Part shown: positions 1-11,390 of the stretch, piece after piece
Numbering within the stretch: the stretch's first letter is position 1
Layout of the letters: each line of letters starts with the position of its first letter
Position numbers and translations under genes: made by a program
The notes under the pieces: generated by a model
What the model was told of the DNA's origin: nothing
The model's input: only the letters and a program-made list of their open reading frames with translations
Database searches by the model: none
Assembly (NCBI GenBank): GCA_039881145.1
Contig: JAYKKI010000132.1
Span: forward strand, 1,898,501 to 1,962,500
Reading direction: 5' to 3'
Source: Druceiella hillmani
Taxonomy: Eukaryota; Arthropoda; Insecta; Lepidoptera; Hepialidae
DNA length: 64,000 bases

Positions 1-460
1 TTATATTTTCACCCTGTCCGTCTATCTGTCACGGCCGCTTTACTCAGAGGCGAGGAGGAGTAGGAGTTTGTATGTTCGTATGTCACGGCCGTTTTATTCG
101 GAGTCTATTGGCACCATAAAGAAGAAGTTTGGAATTTAAATGTCTTGTATGAACCGATATGAAATGAAATAGTGGAATTATGAAATTGGGTGTTGCGCCC
201 CCACATGTAACTGTGGGATGAAAAAAAAATCCAATGGACATAAGCGTGTTAAAATGCTATAGGGGTTACAAAATAACCTTTTTAGTTGGTGAGATATGCT
301 CTTCTATGATCTTAAAAAGTATATCTCATCCCCTATAACTTTTCGTTAATTAAAGTAATAGAACTCAAAATAAACTTTCAACAAAAATTTATTTGAATAT
401 GATATGTTGTGTAGTTTTTGAGATTTGGAATATTTTTGGTACCGATGAATCGAATTAATA
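1..460. repeat. Repeat-like segment, relatively GC-rich at its left end
   Basis: The motif GTCACGGCCG followed by YTTTAYTC occurs twice (about 27 and 80). The words 'gtccgtctatctgtcac' resemble tails of insect dispersed repeats. From about 260 to 345 an imperfect inverted repeat pairs 'ctatagggg'/'cccctata' and 'ggtgagatat'/'atatctcatcc'. It is probably the end of a mobile-element relic cut by the window edge. The class is unknown and no coding signal is seen. Confidence 0.4.
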
Positions 461-1529
461 TTGTTTGATACTACCGAATCCTGCCTGCGCGAGTCCGACT
501 CTGACTTGGCCGATTTGTATTATTTACTTTTCTTCGGCATTAGAAAATATTGCGAAAAACTAAAAATATTTAAAACTCATTCACAAAATTGTAAGAAGAT
601 AACACCACTTATTTCAATACGACAGAGAAATAAATCTAAGAATATGAATTATGTTCCATGCAAAAGTTTATTCCGTCGCGTGAAATGGAACAAGGTAACA
701 CAAAATCGCGACCGGTGCTGTGATTTTTGTTTTCTATTACTTCGAGGTTACTATTTTTTATCTCCCATTTTTCACTGATTATATCGCTAAATTTATTTCG
801 AGATTTATGTGTTGTTGTGTGAAATGTAGTGCAATAATTTTCTTTTCGAGCCTAATAATGATATATTTAGTAACGTTCACCTTTATTATCATTGGAGTTT
901 AGCGTAACCATAAGTTTTAATGTGTATACTTAATTCTCTAAGCGAGCTAATTTTATAAAATGAGAGAAATGGACCTATACACGCTAGTTTTAATAAAGTA
1001 TCTGTATCTTTATTACTGATACTGATAATTATTATTGAATTGTTTAAAACATTGTGTTTATAAATCGAAAAAACAATTTCCTCACTTTTAAGGGGATTCT
1101 ATCACGTTCTTTCTTTTTAAATAATTTTTTTTTAATTTGTTACTAATAATTCCCTCGAAATTTTGATCACTACTTTTTGGTTGCTATTTCGAAAGTAGAA
1201 GACGACTTGCTACCTGGTTTTCATAGTTCCACTTTTAAAATTTTTCTTTAATTATATTTAATTGATTAAATAACATTGATGATAATTAACAATATTGATT
1301 TGTAGAGAGGTTATTTGTAAGTATTATTATTTAATTTTTTTAGAGAATGATTTGAATATTGTGCAGTTTGAGAACTAATGACTAACATAATAAATATGCA
1401 CCATATTTAATATGTTTTTGGTGTTTTGCAAAAAGTTTTATAGATTTTTATCTTAGCAGATAATTGGGTCAAGTTTTTAAATCAGATTATGTGTTATCTT
1501 ACAATTCCAATAAATTTGGTTGACGCTGT
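461..1529. other. AT-rich intergenic sequence, no gene seen
   Basis: Two short reading frames (461-778 and 720-902) have no recognisable domain. Their composition matches the surrounding AT-rich DNA. No repeat or RNA gene was recognised. Confidence 0.5.
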
Positions 1530-1632
1530 TGAAGTATATCAATTTATGATTGTTTAAGTAGTATACCATTTTATGATTGTTGAAGTAGTATACCATTTTA
1601 TGATTGTTTAAGTAGTATATCATTTTATGATT
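1530..1632. repeat. 27-bp tandem repeat, about 3.5 units
   Basis: The unit core 'ttatgattgtt' recurs at about 1544, 1571 and 1598 and, incomplete, at 1625. It is separated each time by 'aagtagtataccat' or a close variant, giving a constant 27-bp period. Units differ by only one or two bases, so the array is young or homogenised. Confidence 0.85.
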
Positions 1633-1736
1633 TAAATATTGAATTCATTTTGATTTTAATTAGATTGTTTAACAATTCTTTCAAATACTTTGCTGACATA
1701 ATTCTGCTGCTGCTTAGTATGCTCATTTTATAAATA

Positions 1737-2150
1737 TTTTTGAATATTCCTTCAAACTCTTATTGTTGAACTATAAATTTATACGAATATATGCTCTTTT
1801 GATACATTAAATTGGTTAAAAAATTTGTACTTTTGAGGTACCAAAATTTCATTGTCATTATATTTCAATATTCCTCTCAATTTTTTGCTCATCATATCAA
1901 TATTTTTCAATATTCCTTCAAACTTTCGTTGTTGAACACCAATCTTATAAGGCATAAATATATGCTCTATTGACACATTTAATTAATTAAAAAATTCGTA
2001 CTTTTGAGGCTAATAAATTAAACAATATCAATTTTTTTAAATATTTCTCCAAACTTTTATTGTTAAACTCTAATCTTATAAAGTATAGACATACGCTCTG
2101 TTGACTCCATTACATTACATACAAATTTTGTACTTTTAAAGCTTCTATAT
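1737..2150. repeat. Three diverged tandem units of about 110-165 bp
   Basis: Units start near 1737, 1903 and 2035. Each reads in order: 'aatattccttcaaac' or a variant, 'ttgttgaac', 'tatatgctct', 'ttgaya', an AT-rich link, and 'gtacttttgag' or a variant. The units have many substitutions and small indels, so this is an old array. The short reading frame on the minus strand here (1779-1976) is a by-product of the array, not a gene. Confidence 0.7.
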
Positions 2151-3275
2151 CAAATTGCTTTTTAAATTGAATTTCATAAATTTAACTATAATTCACAAAA
2201 TTAGTAATATGCTCATTGAAACACACACAATATAGGGTTACTTAGTTGTCTTCATCACTTTAAATGTTTGACATAACTTTACCTACTTAAATAACTTCAT
2301 GTGATAAATCGAGTCAAACGCCAGTATCTAGTTTTTTTTTAATTTTTACCCAGCCACGGTTGAAAGATCAGGGTGAGAGGAGTAGACTGTGATGGCACTG
2401 CAAATAGAATATACCATTTTTTGAGCCACACTAATTTAAAAAAAAACATCCATTGGTGTCCCAATCGATGATATGAGGGAAAAAATGTTATCACGAATTA
2501 ACTTTTATAACAAGGAACGATTCAAAGTTATTCGTATATTGCTAATCTTAACCTAAATCTTCATGTGAAGCAGCTATTTGTAAATGTCCATGCACATCGA
2601 TCTAAGACTGTGGAAACTAGGCTGTGGAAGTCTGATGAATGAGAAACTTTATAAAATCATATTATTGTTATTTTCTTGTTTCACTGTGAAACCATGTTAA
2701 TAATGTTGAGACTAAACATTATTCGCTTATCTTTGTAAATCTTTTCAAGTGCTTCCATTATCCGGTGTCATTGTGGTAGATACTTGTTCCACTGACCTAA
2801 TAATTAATTTAACGACAATTTATGATGAGACCCTTTGTTCAGTCGGGATTTAAAATACTTTGATAACTAACATTTTTCATTTTAAGATCAAGCGATAAAT
2901 TATATAAATGAATTTTCAATTAAAACAAGTACCTTTATGAATTTTATAAGTAATTATTTGCATACACAAACATTGAAAAAGATAATACTATTCAGGTCGA
3001 CTAAACTTTGCACCTGCTTGAAACGAGTGATTTTTTAAAAAATATATGATTGAAAGAGGAGGAAGGCTTAACCTGGTAACTAAAAATTTCAGCAACGTTT
3101 AATGACTAGTAACATTCAGTTCATTTATATTATAGATAAACCCTGGTGCTGTAACTATAGCATTAATAGTACATATACAATTTTTAAAAGTTATTTTCGA
3201 ATTGTGTTCGGATACAATAAAATAAAAATTTTCAAAATTTCATATCTCAAAAGGAACCAAGTGAAACATTTATAA
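2151..3275. other. AT-rich intergenic sequence, nothing recognised
   Basis: I see no long reading frame, RNA gene or clear repeat. A slightly GC-richer patch at 2340-2400 has no recognisable identity. Confidence 0.4.
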
Positions 3276-3325
3276 GATCATTCATGGTTTTGTCCATGCC
3301 ACAACATCATTCATGGTTTTGTCAA
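3276..3325. repeat. 29-bp direct repeat, two units
   Basis: The 18-base word 'atcattcatggttttgtc' occurs at 3277 and 3306. Each copy is followed by a variant of 'tgccaca'. It is a simple local duplication. Confidence 0.8.
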
Positions 3326-3825
3326 CTCTCTGCCACAGCCATTTTTATTTAAAACCACATAGAAACTTTAATTTTTGTTTAGTTTCAATGCGTAGTTATC
3401 GCCATATAGAGCAATACTTATACCGATAAATGTTTATGAACATACTTTATATTACATAAAAATTATATTGATATTTGGTTTGATAAAATGTGCCTAATTG
3501 GATTGATTTCGCAATATGCAGCACTTACTGACAGAAAATTTGAAAAGCAAATAAAAACTTTTTTGTGACAAAAATGGAAAATTTATTAAAACAGAAGCGT
3601 TATTTTTCCAGCTGAACGCTTTGTAGAATTAAATATTCTCGTTGAGCGATTTATTACAGTCGCGTATTTGTATTATTGCGGCGTCGTGATTCAAATATTG
3701 ACTCGTATCCTATTGTATTTATTCGCATTTGCCCCTGAAGTGGGGCACATGTAATGAGGAGTGTATCGATAATGTAAAGTACTTAATGATATCACCAAAC
3801 GTCCCGGTGTCGCGTTGATGTATTT

Positions 3826-3828
<3 letters not shown>
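3326..3828. other. AT-rich intergenic sequence, nothing recognised
   Basis: No coding, RNA or repeat signal was found by reading both strands. Confidence 0.4.
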
Positions 3829-3895
<67 letters not shown>

Positions 3896-3899
3896 GTGC
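3829..3899. repeat. (TA)n(TG)n microsatellite
   Basis: A long alternating TA run is followed by TG repeats. Its left flank 'gatgtatttatacatata' is identical to the left flank of the TA run at 59824, so the two runs may lie in copies of the same dispersed repeat. Reading frames that translate it as Tyr-Ile runs are artefacts. Confidence 0.95.
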
Positions 3900-4799
3900 A
3901 TAATTTTATTATCTTCACACAAATATTGTTTCTTATTATAGTGAAATGAGAGTAGAGGTCATAGGGTTTTTACTATTACAATAACCTTTACTACTACGCT
4001 AAACTATAGCTATATATTAAACAGTTTCTGAAAAAAAGCCGATTCAATATAAATATGAAGGAACATTGGAGTAATTCAGTAAAGTTCCATATTTTTACTT
4101 TGGATGTACCGGACCCTGAAAAATTGTGTAACCCTTTGTCTGACTCTAGTATGTTTACAAAATACTGAGTATGGCTGATGATATTTTGTTGATTTGTTAA
4201 TTGAATACATTAATGTTGATGTCTCTTATATGTCTGTTAATTTGTAATGTATAGGGGGCGTTGTTGGTACAAGGGTGATAGCTATTTTCGATAAAATATT
4301 TTACAAAATGAGATGTCTGGTTTATTATTTCGTCAGCCAGGAAATCGTTCTTTGTATTTGGTGATATAAGTATTGTAGTTACGTGGAGAAAATAATTTGT
4401 CTGCTTTAATTTTTAAACTTTTATTTACATTTCAGGGTGCATCAAAGCCCGCTATCACGAGTACTATGTGAACATAATAGATTTATTTTATTTAAATTAT
4501 TTTCATATTGTTGCACATTATTTTTGTACATGCTGTTAAAATTTGCAATAAACATACTTTTTATTAGTGTCGCATATGGTTGTTTTTGTTTCTTTATTAA
4601 GCACCTTACCAATAACATATTAATCAATATTCAATACATGAACTGCGTTTATAAATATACACAAATTATCAATATTACAAACTTCGAAGACTGGAAATAG
4701 GCAAATAAATCGGAAGAACATTATCAGCAAACCAAAAGCAAGTTTGGTAAATAAGATGAAAATATTGGTAATTAATAAAATGAGAATAATATAATTAAA
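3900..4799. other. AT-rich intergenic sequence, nothing recognised
   Basis: A reading frame at 4437-4700 (87 codons) has no start context or domain that I recognise. It is hydrophobic mainly because of T-rich codons. No other signal was seen. Confidence 0.4.
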
Positions 4800-5460
4800 A
4801 ACAATACCCTAATAGGAAATAAACCATCTTCTTAAGAAACACTGAATTAAGATATAGATATTCATATGAATTGAATACCTTAAGGATAGTGCAAGGAAGG
4901 TAGAAGACCGGAAATTAAGAAACATGCGATTTTTCATACGAATTTTAAAATATTTATCGGTAGTAATTATTCCATTTAAAGATCATCCTATTTTATAAAA
5001 AAGAGAGACCTCTTGAAATAAGATGGTGCAAGGTTGATGTCCAAATGCTTGTAGAAAAGATATAAATTTTAAATTTATATTGAATAAATGTATGTGTAAA
5101 GACGGCACAAAGAATAGTTTGACGGAGAGATATTTACGTAAATCGTTTAATCGAAGTTATCATCCAACATACCACTTTGAATGCAATATTAGATTATTGC
5201 TTTCAGTGGTAATGTTCATGTACATAAATAAATTTGTGGGCAGAATAGATTAAAATTATCATCCTTATATGAATAAACTGAAGAAGGATTTCAAGAAGAA
5301 GAAGAAGGATTTTGCAGTTTTCACTACGAATTATGATTAATATCAACCGATATGTACATTTGCAATAGACACAGCCAAAACGACCTTAATTATAAATAAT
5401 TATTACTCATAAGTAACTTGTAAATTTATAAAATATTTTAAATATCTTTTAGGCCATACA

Positions 5461-5471
5461 AAAACACACAC

Positions 5472-5545
<74 letters not shown>

Positions 5546-5560
5546 CACATATATATTTAC
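5461..5560. repeat. (CA)n(TA)n microsatellite inside R1a
   Basis: A short ACACAC stretch is followed by about 80 bases of TA dinucleotide. It is absent from the matching place of the other R1 copies, so it expanded after R1 dispersed. Confidence 0.95.
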
Positions 5561-6107
5561 GTATATATAAATACACATTTACAGCATATATATTTACAAT
5601 TGTAAAAAATAGAAAGCAATATATTTACAATACAATTCATTACGGGAGAAATTTATTCGAATTTGTCCCCGGCTGCGGTTTTGTGTTAGCAATAAAAAAT
5701 CTTTACCAACTCTGCGTGACTTAGAATTTATTTTCCTTATTTCAATAAATTTAACGCATTTTCCCTACATTGAGCAGATGCAAAGTTAGTGTTGGTACTT
5801 TGGTTTTAATTTCCCTCGTACGGTCGATGAACTTTGCGATTTCGACTTTGAAAGCTTTTCTATGTATATTTGAATATTTGAAGGTCACTTGCCGAAATCC
5901 GGTGTGATTAATATATTTGTGTTACATGGTTTTTCCGTATTCCTTCGCCGTTATAAAGATGTTTAATTAATTTAGTTTGATGCTTTCCCATAGACGGAGC
6001 GTGTCTTTATTTCCCATGATTTTATTTCTCCTTTGAATGTGAAGAAAGGTACAATTGGGGTTTGAAGATACTGACATAATATTTTTCTCAATTTGACGTA
6101 TGGAAAA

Positions 6108-6151
6108 TGAAATAATTTGTCTTAGTCTCTTGACTAAGACAAATTATTTCA
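6108..6151. repeat. Perfect 19-bp hairpin with 6-base loop
   Basis: The left arm at 6108-6126 (tgaaataatttgtcttagt) is the exact reverse complement of the right arm at 6133-6151. The loop is 'ctcttg'. The homologous stretch of R1 copy b (about 23625-23690) is shorter by roughly the hairpin's length, so the hairpin looks specific to this copy. A local inverted duplication or a small insertion would explain it. It is not followed by a T-run that would suggest a terminator. Confidence 0.85.
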
Positions 6152-8330
6152 GACTGTTTTTCAAAGTAATTTCGTGGTTACAGTAAGAAGATAAACGAGA
6201 AAACATTGAAAGAAATAACGAAAGTTAAAGGGAAGATTCAAATTCAATACGACTGTTGTTTGAAGCAATTGGCCTCTATTTATTTAAATTATATTATTAG
6301 ATTTCTATATATTTAAAAGGCATTGACAAGAAGATCACAAATTTTATAAAAGAAAATTTAAGAATTTTTGAAAAATTAATTCAAAATGAAAATAAACTAT
6401 TCAAATAACGTTTCCTCTGTTCAAAAAACTACTCGACTTTGTAATCCCCAAGATCTTTTATGTTTAGATTTTTATAACAGTATACTCTTCCCCAAAAAAT
6501 TGCAATTTTTCCATGTTAGCGTTAGAAAGACATTCACAGAAACCATGCGTGACTGTTATAAATGGATAACTTCCTTGGTAGATTATTTTGTTTAAATACT
6601 TGGATTCATTAATAGTGATCAATACCTACAACGTAATCTGGAAAATATTAAACATATAAATCTAAAAATCTGAGGTGTTATAGGTGGATATATATAACAT
6701 GATTTACGAAGCACCACTTTTCCTTTTTGACTATGGAAGCCTAATAAAAGCTGGTTAAAATCGAAGATCGAATTTAAAAATATCGCGTTATTTATACCAG
6801 AAAAAGTAATACATTATTTGTACATTATTTCAGTAAAAAGTGAAATACTTTGGTGCGAAATAAAAAAAATATTATTCGCATTTATTGAAAGTTAAAATCA
6901 GTTCCCCATTCTTATTCGATTAAATAATTACAACCGACTCAATTTCTAACGAAATGACAAAAATTTCTCTTCTCAAAGGAATAACGTATTGCCAATAATA
7001 TCACTCATCTGTCTATCTGTTACAGCAATTTTTTCAAAAACAACTTGATCTTTAAAATTAGGCATATCAATAAAGCAAATACCTCAATTGGTAACACTCA
7101 AAAATATTTCTAGCGTAAACGTTTCGGAAAAAATTTAGTCACGGGAAAGGAATTTTTTGAACTTCTTGACATTGTTTCAAAGGGCTGGTTATGGTTAATA
7201 AGAGACCCAGAAGACAATTTGTTTTCTTTATTTCATTGATTAATACGCTAACATTGCTTCTTCCGCTTATATTGCAAACTGCTTAAACAAAAATTATGAG
7301 TTAATAGAGGTTTTTAAAAGCCTACGCAAAAGTTGTAGGAAAACTATAATTATGATTCTACATAGAACAGTTTTTGAACTTTAAATTATATTTATTATTA
7401 CATATTCAAAGAACCATGTAGTCAATATTATTTATAAATTCATATATATCTATTAATTCCACTTTAAACGATGACGGCACCCGCAATTGGTCATTTTTTA
7501 TTATTATATTCATTACACAGACATTTAATTAATTATGTTTATGTGCACTGTAAACACGATCCGTATGTTTAAAAGCTAAAAAACTGGAGCTACTTTGCTT
7601 TCTACCCTTAGGCAAAATACGAAATACGGAAATAAAAATTATTTAAATTAATAAAGATTAAAAATCATTATAATATTTATGGGTAAGATCGTGGTATTGG
7701 GGAAAAGAATAATAGGCGTACAAAAATTAGGACATAACCAACACGTAAGGGATACATTATAAGGAACAAAATTAACTATGACGTAATAGACTATCAAGTC
7801 ACAGTAATGTTTTCAACTGGTATCTAAGTTGGTCTTGTTTCAAACTACGATTCTCCTTTGTAACACTAAACCAACATTAGTACGTATCGTTGAAACTTAG
7901 AATAAGTTAAGAAAGTTTCTTTGGTTAAATCCTGGACATTATAGTCCAGATAGAACATCCGATCCCAAATTCAGCATTACATAACGAATCTAGCTAATAC
8001 TTGAGCAATTCACAGCTTAGTTCACAGGTACGAGTGAAGCGTCGAAATCCGTACATTTGATGTTCCTTATAATTTAATAGATTAGCGTAAGAATTTCAAT
8101 CTATGGAAATGTTTAAGCGACAAGTCAATCGAGGGCCGATTTAAGCCTCGGCTTGTAATTATTAGTGTGTTTAAGGTTGTCTGTGTTTAATCTTTTCCAC
8201 TACGTACTTTTACTTCATTCTGCTGGGATTTGGATAAAACCATTTTTTATTAAAAATACGTTTAAAACAACCGTTAAATCTTTACTTTTAGCATCTTAGT
8301 TTTAATCAGTTATGGTTAGATATTATTTAA

Positions 8331-9089
8331 CCTCTTGACGGCAATAAATCAATACCAACAGGTATAATTTACAACTAAGTTAACATGACATAATTATTTC
8401 ATTGCCTTTAATAGTGCCACGAATTGCTTTCAAAATACTTAAAATTTTGAATAGTTTTACCTCTTAGAATACTTACAATAGATTGTTTTTAAATAATTTT
8501 GCATACAATAGCAAAATGGTTTAACAAATGAATGTACATTTTTGTTTCTTGTAAATTTGTATATTATAGAAATAAAACATTTTATTGGTCCCTTTCATAT
8601 ACACACTTTTTAGAAGACATAACATAAGGAGGGACCACCAGATATGTTTTTCTTAATGATTTAAAATATATTTTAGAAGATACATAGTCATTACGTGTTT
8701 TCTGGTAAACATCGAGGAATAATTATAGTCATTTGTTATCAATATTTAATAAAATATATAGTCAACAGTCGTTTAAAAATAATATAGATTAAAGGTGAAA
8801 GAATTTTCAGGAAAATGACATTTAATAATGTTTTGAAACTATATTTTTAGTGACTTCGAGAAAAAGAGCGGTTTTTTTGTTCTAATTCCTTATGATTATT
8901 CGATCAAATTTCTTATATTTTATTAACTAAAAACAATCGTCGAAATACAATTACAAACAACACAGCAATTTGTTGGGTTCAAATCGAATGAATTTTGCTT
9001 TAGCTTTTGTAAGACAATCTTTAAAAATGTTCGATGGCAAAACTCTAGGTTGGAACGAACTTCCGAGTTCATGGACCTATTTCTTACAT
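8331..9089. other. AT-rich intergenic sequence, nothing recognised
   Basis: R1 similarity fades out near 8330-8470. Beyond that no repeat or coding signal was seen. Confidence 0.4.
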
Positions 9090-9165
9090 TATCCAATAAA
9101 AAACCTGTCCAGCACGAGTCGAACTCGCAATACGAGGGTTCCATATGCATTCAGTCTTCTATAAA
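9090..9165 (-). repeat. tRNA-like B-box fragment (possible SINE or tRNA relic)
   Basis: On the minus strand the word GAGTTCGACTCG fits the pol III B-box / tRNA T-arm core GTTCGANTC. Only four of the five expected T-stem pairs form, counting one G-T pair, and I find no acceptor stem or anticodon arm. It is therefore not a functional tRNA. It may be the remains of a tRNA-derived SINE, but it does not share the body of the SINEs at 43205 and 53231. Confidence 0.3.
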
Positions 9166-9309
9166 AATTTAGTGGAACATAATGTTACTATTAAACTATT
9201 TAAAAAAGTTTATTTTTTTTTTAAATATTCATAATAATTTTAATAAACATTAAATTTTAATAATTGATATTTAATAACAATTTTTATTTTCATAAAAATA
9301 TATTTCTAT

Positions 9310-10015
9310 TATATCTTTCATAGACGTACAGTTAAAAAAATGTTTTTTTAATGTGATATGTGAGACCTTGCATTTTACCAAAATTCATGATTATAATGAG
9401 AATAGGAAGTACCATGCAGGTTTTGATTTATAAACGAGTGTCAAAAAATTCGGAATAAATGGTCGTATTTTTTATTTTTTTTTTATTGATTTGACTTAGA
9501 AGCTTGATTTTTTACAGCTCCATGAGACCATAGACCTAATAATTTGATATTAATTTCAATTTGATGCCTGTACACCTTCCTAAAGAAATAAATAATTTAA
9601 TTTTTATAGCTAAAATATATTGCCTACTATATCTTTCACCGACGCATATTTGAAATAAATAGTTTTTTATGTAATATAACTATAAATTGACGACTTTTGG
9701 ATTTTTTCCTTTCCATATGCTGTAAGACCTTGCTTCTTGTCAAATTCCGGGAAGTATCCTTTAGGTTTTGATTTATTTGCGTGTCAAAACATGGAGTGTT
9801 AACAGCTGTATTTTTGAGGTTTTTTTTATTACGGTGATTTAGAAGATTGATTTTTTAAAACTCCAAGGGGCCTTATACCTAAATATACGATTTCTTTTCA
9901 ACTTGACCCCTCCACGCCTTCCTGAGAAAAAGGTTCTTGATAGACACACAGATAGAAAACGAGGGGGTTCTATGAGGATTCCTTTTTCCATTTGAGTTAC
10001 GCAACCATAAAAAGT
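9310..10015. repeat. Tandem pair of an insect-type dispersed repeat, period about 320 bp
   Basis: Two diverged units start with 'tatctttcayrgacg' (about 9314 and 9630). They share, in order, 'gaccttgc', 'aggttttgattta', 'gtgtcaaaa', 'agcttgattttttaca' / 'agattgattttttaaa', 'acctaa' and 'ccttcct'. The second unit continues through 'gatagacacacagatag' to 'ggttctatgaggattcctt' and 'acgcaaccataaaaagta'. That resembles the 3' ends of repeats seen in many insects ('...ggttccgttttt...gaggtacggaaccctaaaa'). The class is not assigned. Confidence 0.6.
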
Positions 10016-11330
10016 ACGTAGTCGACAAGGCGCTTCCTGCAGATTTCATAAGAATTTAAAAGCGCATGTACGCACATAAGTTCGTACACACACATACATA
10101 TACACAGATTTCGATGTAATTTATGTTTATCCATCCAAATTTCCTTTTCTATCACCCTTCTCATGTTGCATTTATTGATCCTCCTGGACGCTAAAGCAAA
10201 ATTTTAATTTTTGATGAAAGTAAAAAGGCTAAGTATTATTATTCTATGTTTGTAGTTTTTTCATAATTATACTTCGTGAAAATTTGTCAACATTTTAACT
10301 ACAAAAGTTAGTAGTAGTTATGCTTCTTTTGTCGTATAAATTAGTCAGCAAGTGAAAAACACATCTTATTAATATTTTCTGATTACACATGTTAAATAAA
10401 AATGCCAAGTAAAACTGATGGATTTATATTCTTCTAATGTAGTGGTTAGAAAAATGTAAGTAGAGAAGCATATTTATTGGGACCTGCTTCAGTACCCGGA
10501 TGATAATAAATTTCAAATAATTAAAAATGTGGGGTATGAAATATATATAAGGGTCCATTATAATTTTAATATATAAGACTAAAGGGATGGCCATGGTATC
10601 ATGAATTTATTGAAGTTTTGGCAAATTGCCATTGAATTATAGATCATATGAAATTTTAGCTTGTTCGTGAATTAATTTTTTAAAATTTAATTATTTATTT
10701 TTAAAATTAAAAAAAAAGGATATATACATATCAAAAATAAAGTATATAACAAAAAATATGAATAGTTTCAACTTAATCTTAATATTAATTTACATGGGAT
10801 AGTAAACCAATAGAATCTAAGACGCTTGCTAAAACTTTTTGTCAACGATCTGTTTTAAAAATCTGCAAGCTTACTTTAAACGAATGATATAAATTTAAGG
10901 CCGCACTATAACATTTAACAATATCTCAATTAATGTTAATTATAGCGAAATTTAAAAGAAAAATTGATACGAAATCGAAAACAGTATTTTAAGCATAGTA
11001 CAAGTGTAAAATTTGTAATCTTTTTATTATCTTATAATTAATTTAATCTTAATATTAAATCAGTATTTTATTATTATGTTAGTTTATATTTATCATTATA
11101 TTTTGCTACATAACAAATTGTTGATTATTTATATCGACAACCTTGTAACGTAAGCAGTCTGAAGAAAATGTTAAGCTAACTTCTGTCGCAGTAAAACCCT
11201 ACATACATAGTAGGATTATTTTAATTTTACAATTCAAATGATTCGTGACTCAAGATTACAGCTTATTCTTTCAACATTTTCGGCATTAAATACTATATTT
11301 ACAAGTAATGTTCTCAATTTTGTAATCAGT
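10016..11330. other. AT-rich intergenic sequence, nothing recognised
   Basis: It contains a short CA-rich stretch at 10083-10107. Otherwise there is no recognisable repeat, gene or RNA. Confidence 0.4.
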
Positions 11331-11390
11331 ACTGAATCTGATAAGGGATTGACTGAATCTGATAATAATGAATCTGATAATCATCATTAA
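11331..11390. repeat. Short tandem repeat of 'gaatctgataa'
   Basis: The word 'gaatctgata' occurs three times, at about 11334, 11354 and 11370. Spacing is 20 and 16 bases. Confidence 0.75.

Larger units (their letters stand above)
4800..8330 (+). repeat. Dispersed repeat R1, copy a (most complete)
   Basis: This ~3.5 kb stretch aligns by eye, segment after segment and in order, with 22650-26060. Good anchors are 'attgaatacctta...gtgcaaggaaggtagaaga' near 4875, 'ccggtgtgattaatatatttgt' (split by one base) near 5900, 'aatttcgtgg' at 6168, 'gttgtaggaaaactata' at 7333, 'cgtaatagactat' at 7780, and 'tttctttggt' near 7917. No intact reading frame or recognisable domain remains. It is presumably an old mobile element or an old duplicated block. 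I cannot assign a class. A (TA)n run (5472-5560) and a perfect hairpin (6108-6151) lie inside it. Confidence 0.7.

Noticed and set aside
1530..1632. CRISPR-like array
   Set aside because: The 27-bp units are directly adjacent with no unique spacers, so this is a simple tandem repeat in an animal genome.
3691..3918. Frame with Tyr-Ile and His-Thr runs
   Set aside because: It is a translation of a (TA)n(TG)n microsatellite. The same holds for frames at 15614-15883 and 59758-60030.
6108..6151. Rho-independent terminator
   Set aside because: The hairpin has no following T-run tied to a transcript. The window is eukaryotic and the region is an old repeat.
9090..9165. Possible tRNA gene on the minus strand
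   Set aside because: Only a B-box-like T-arm core is present. One T-stem pair fails and no acceptor stem or anticodon arm can be drawn.
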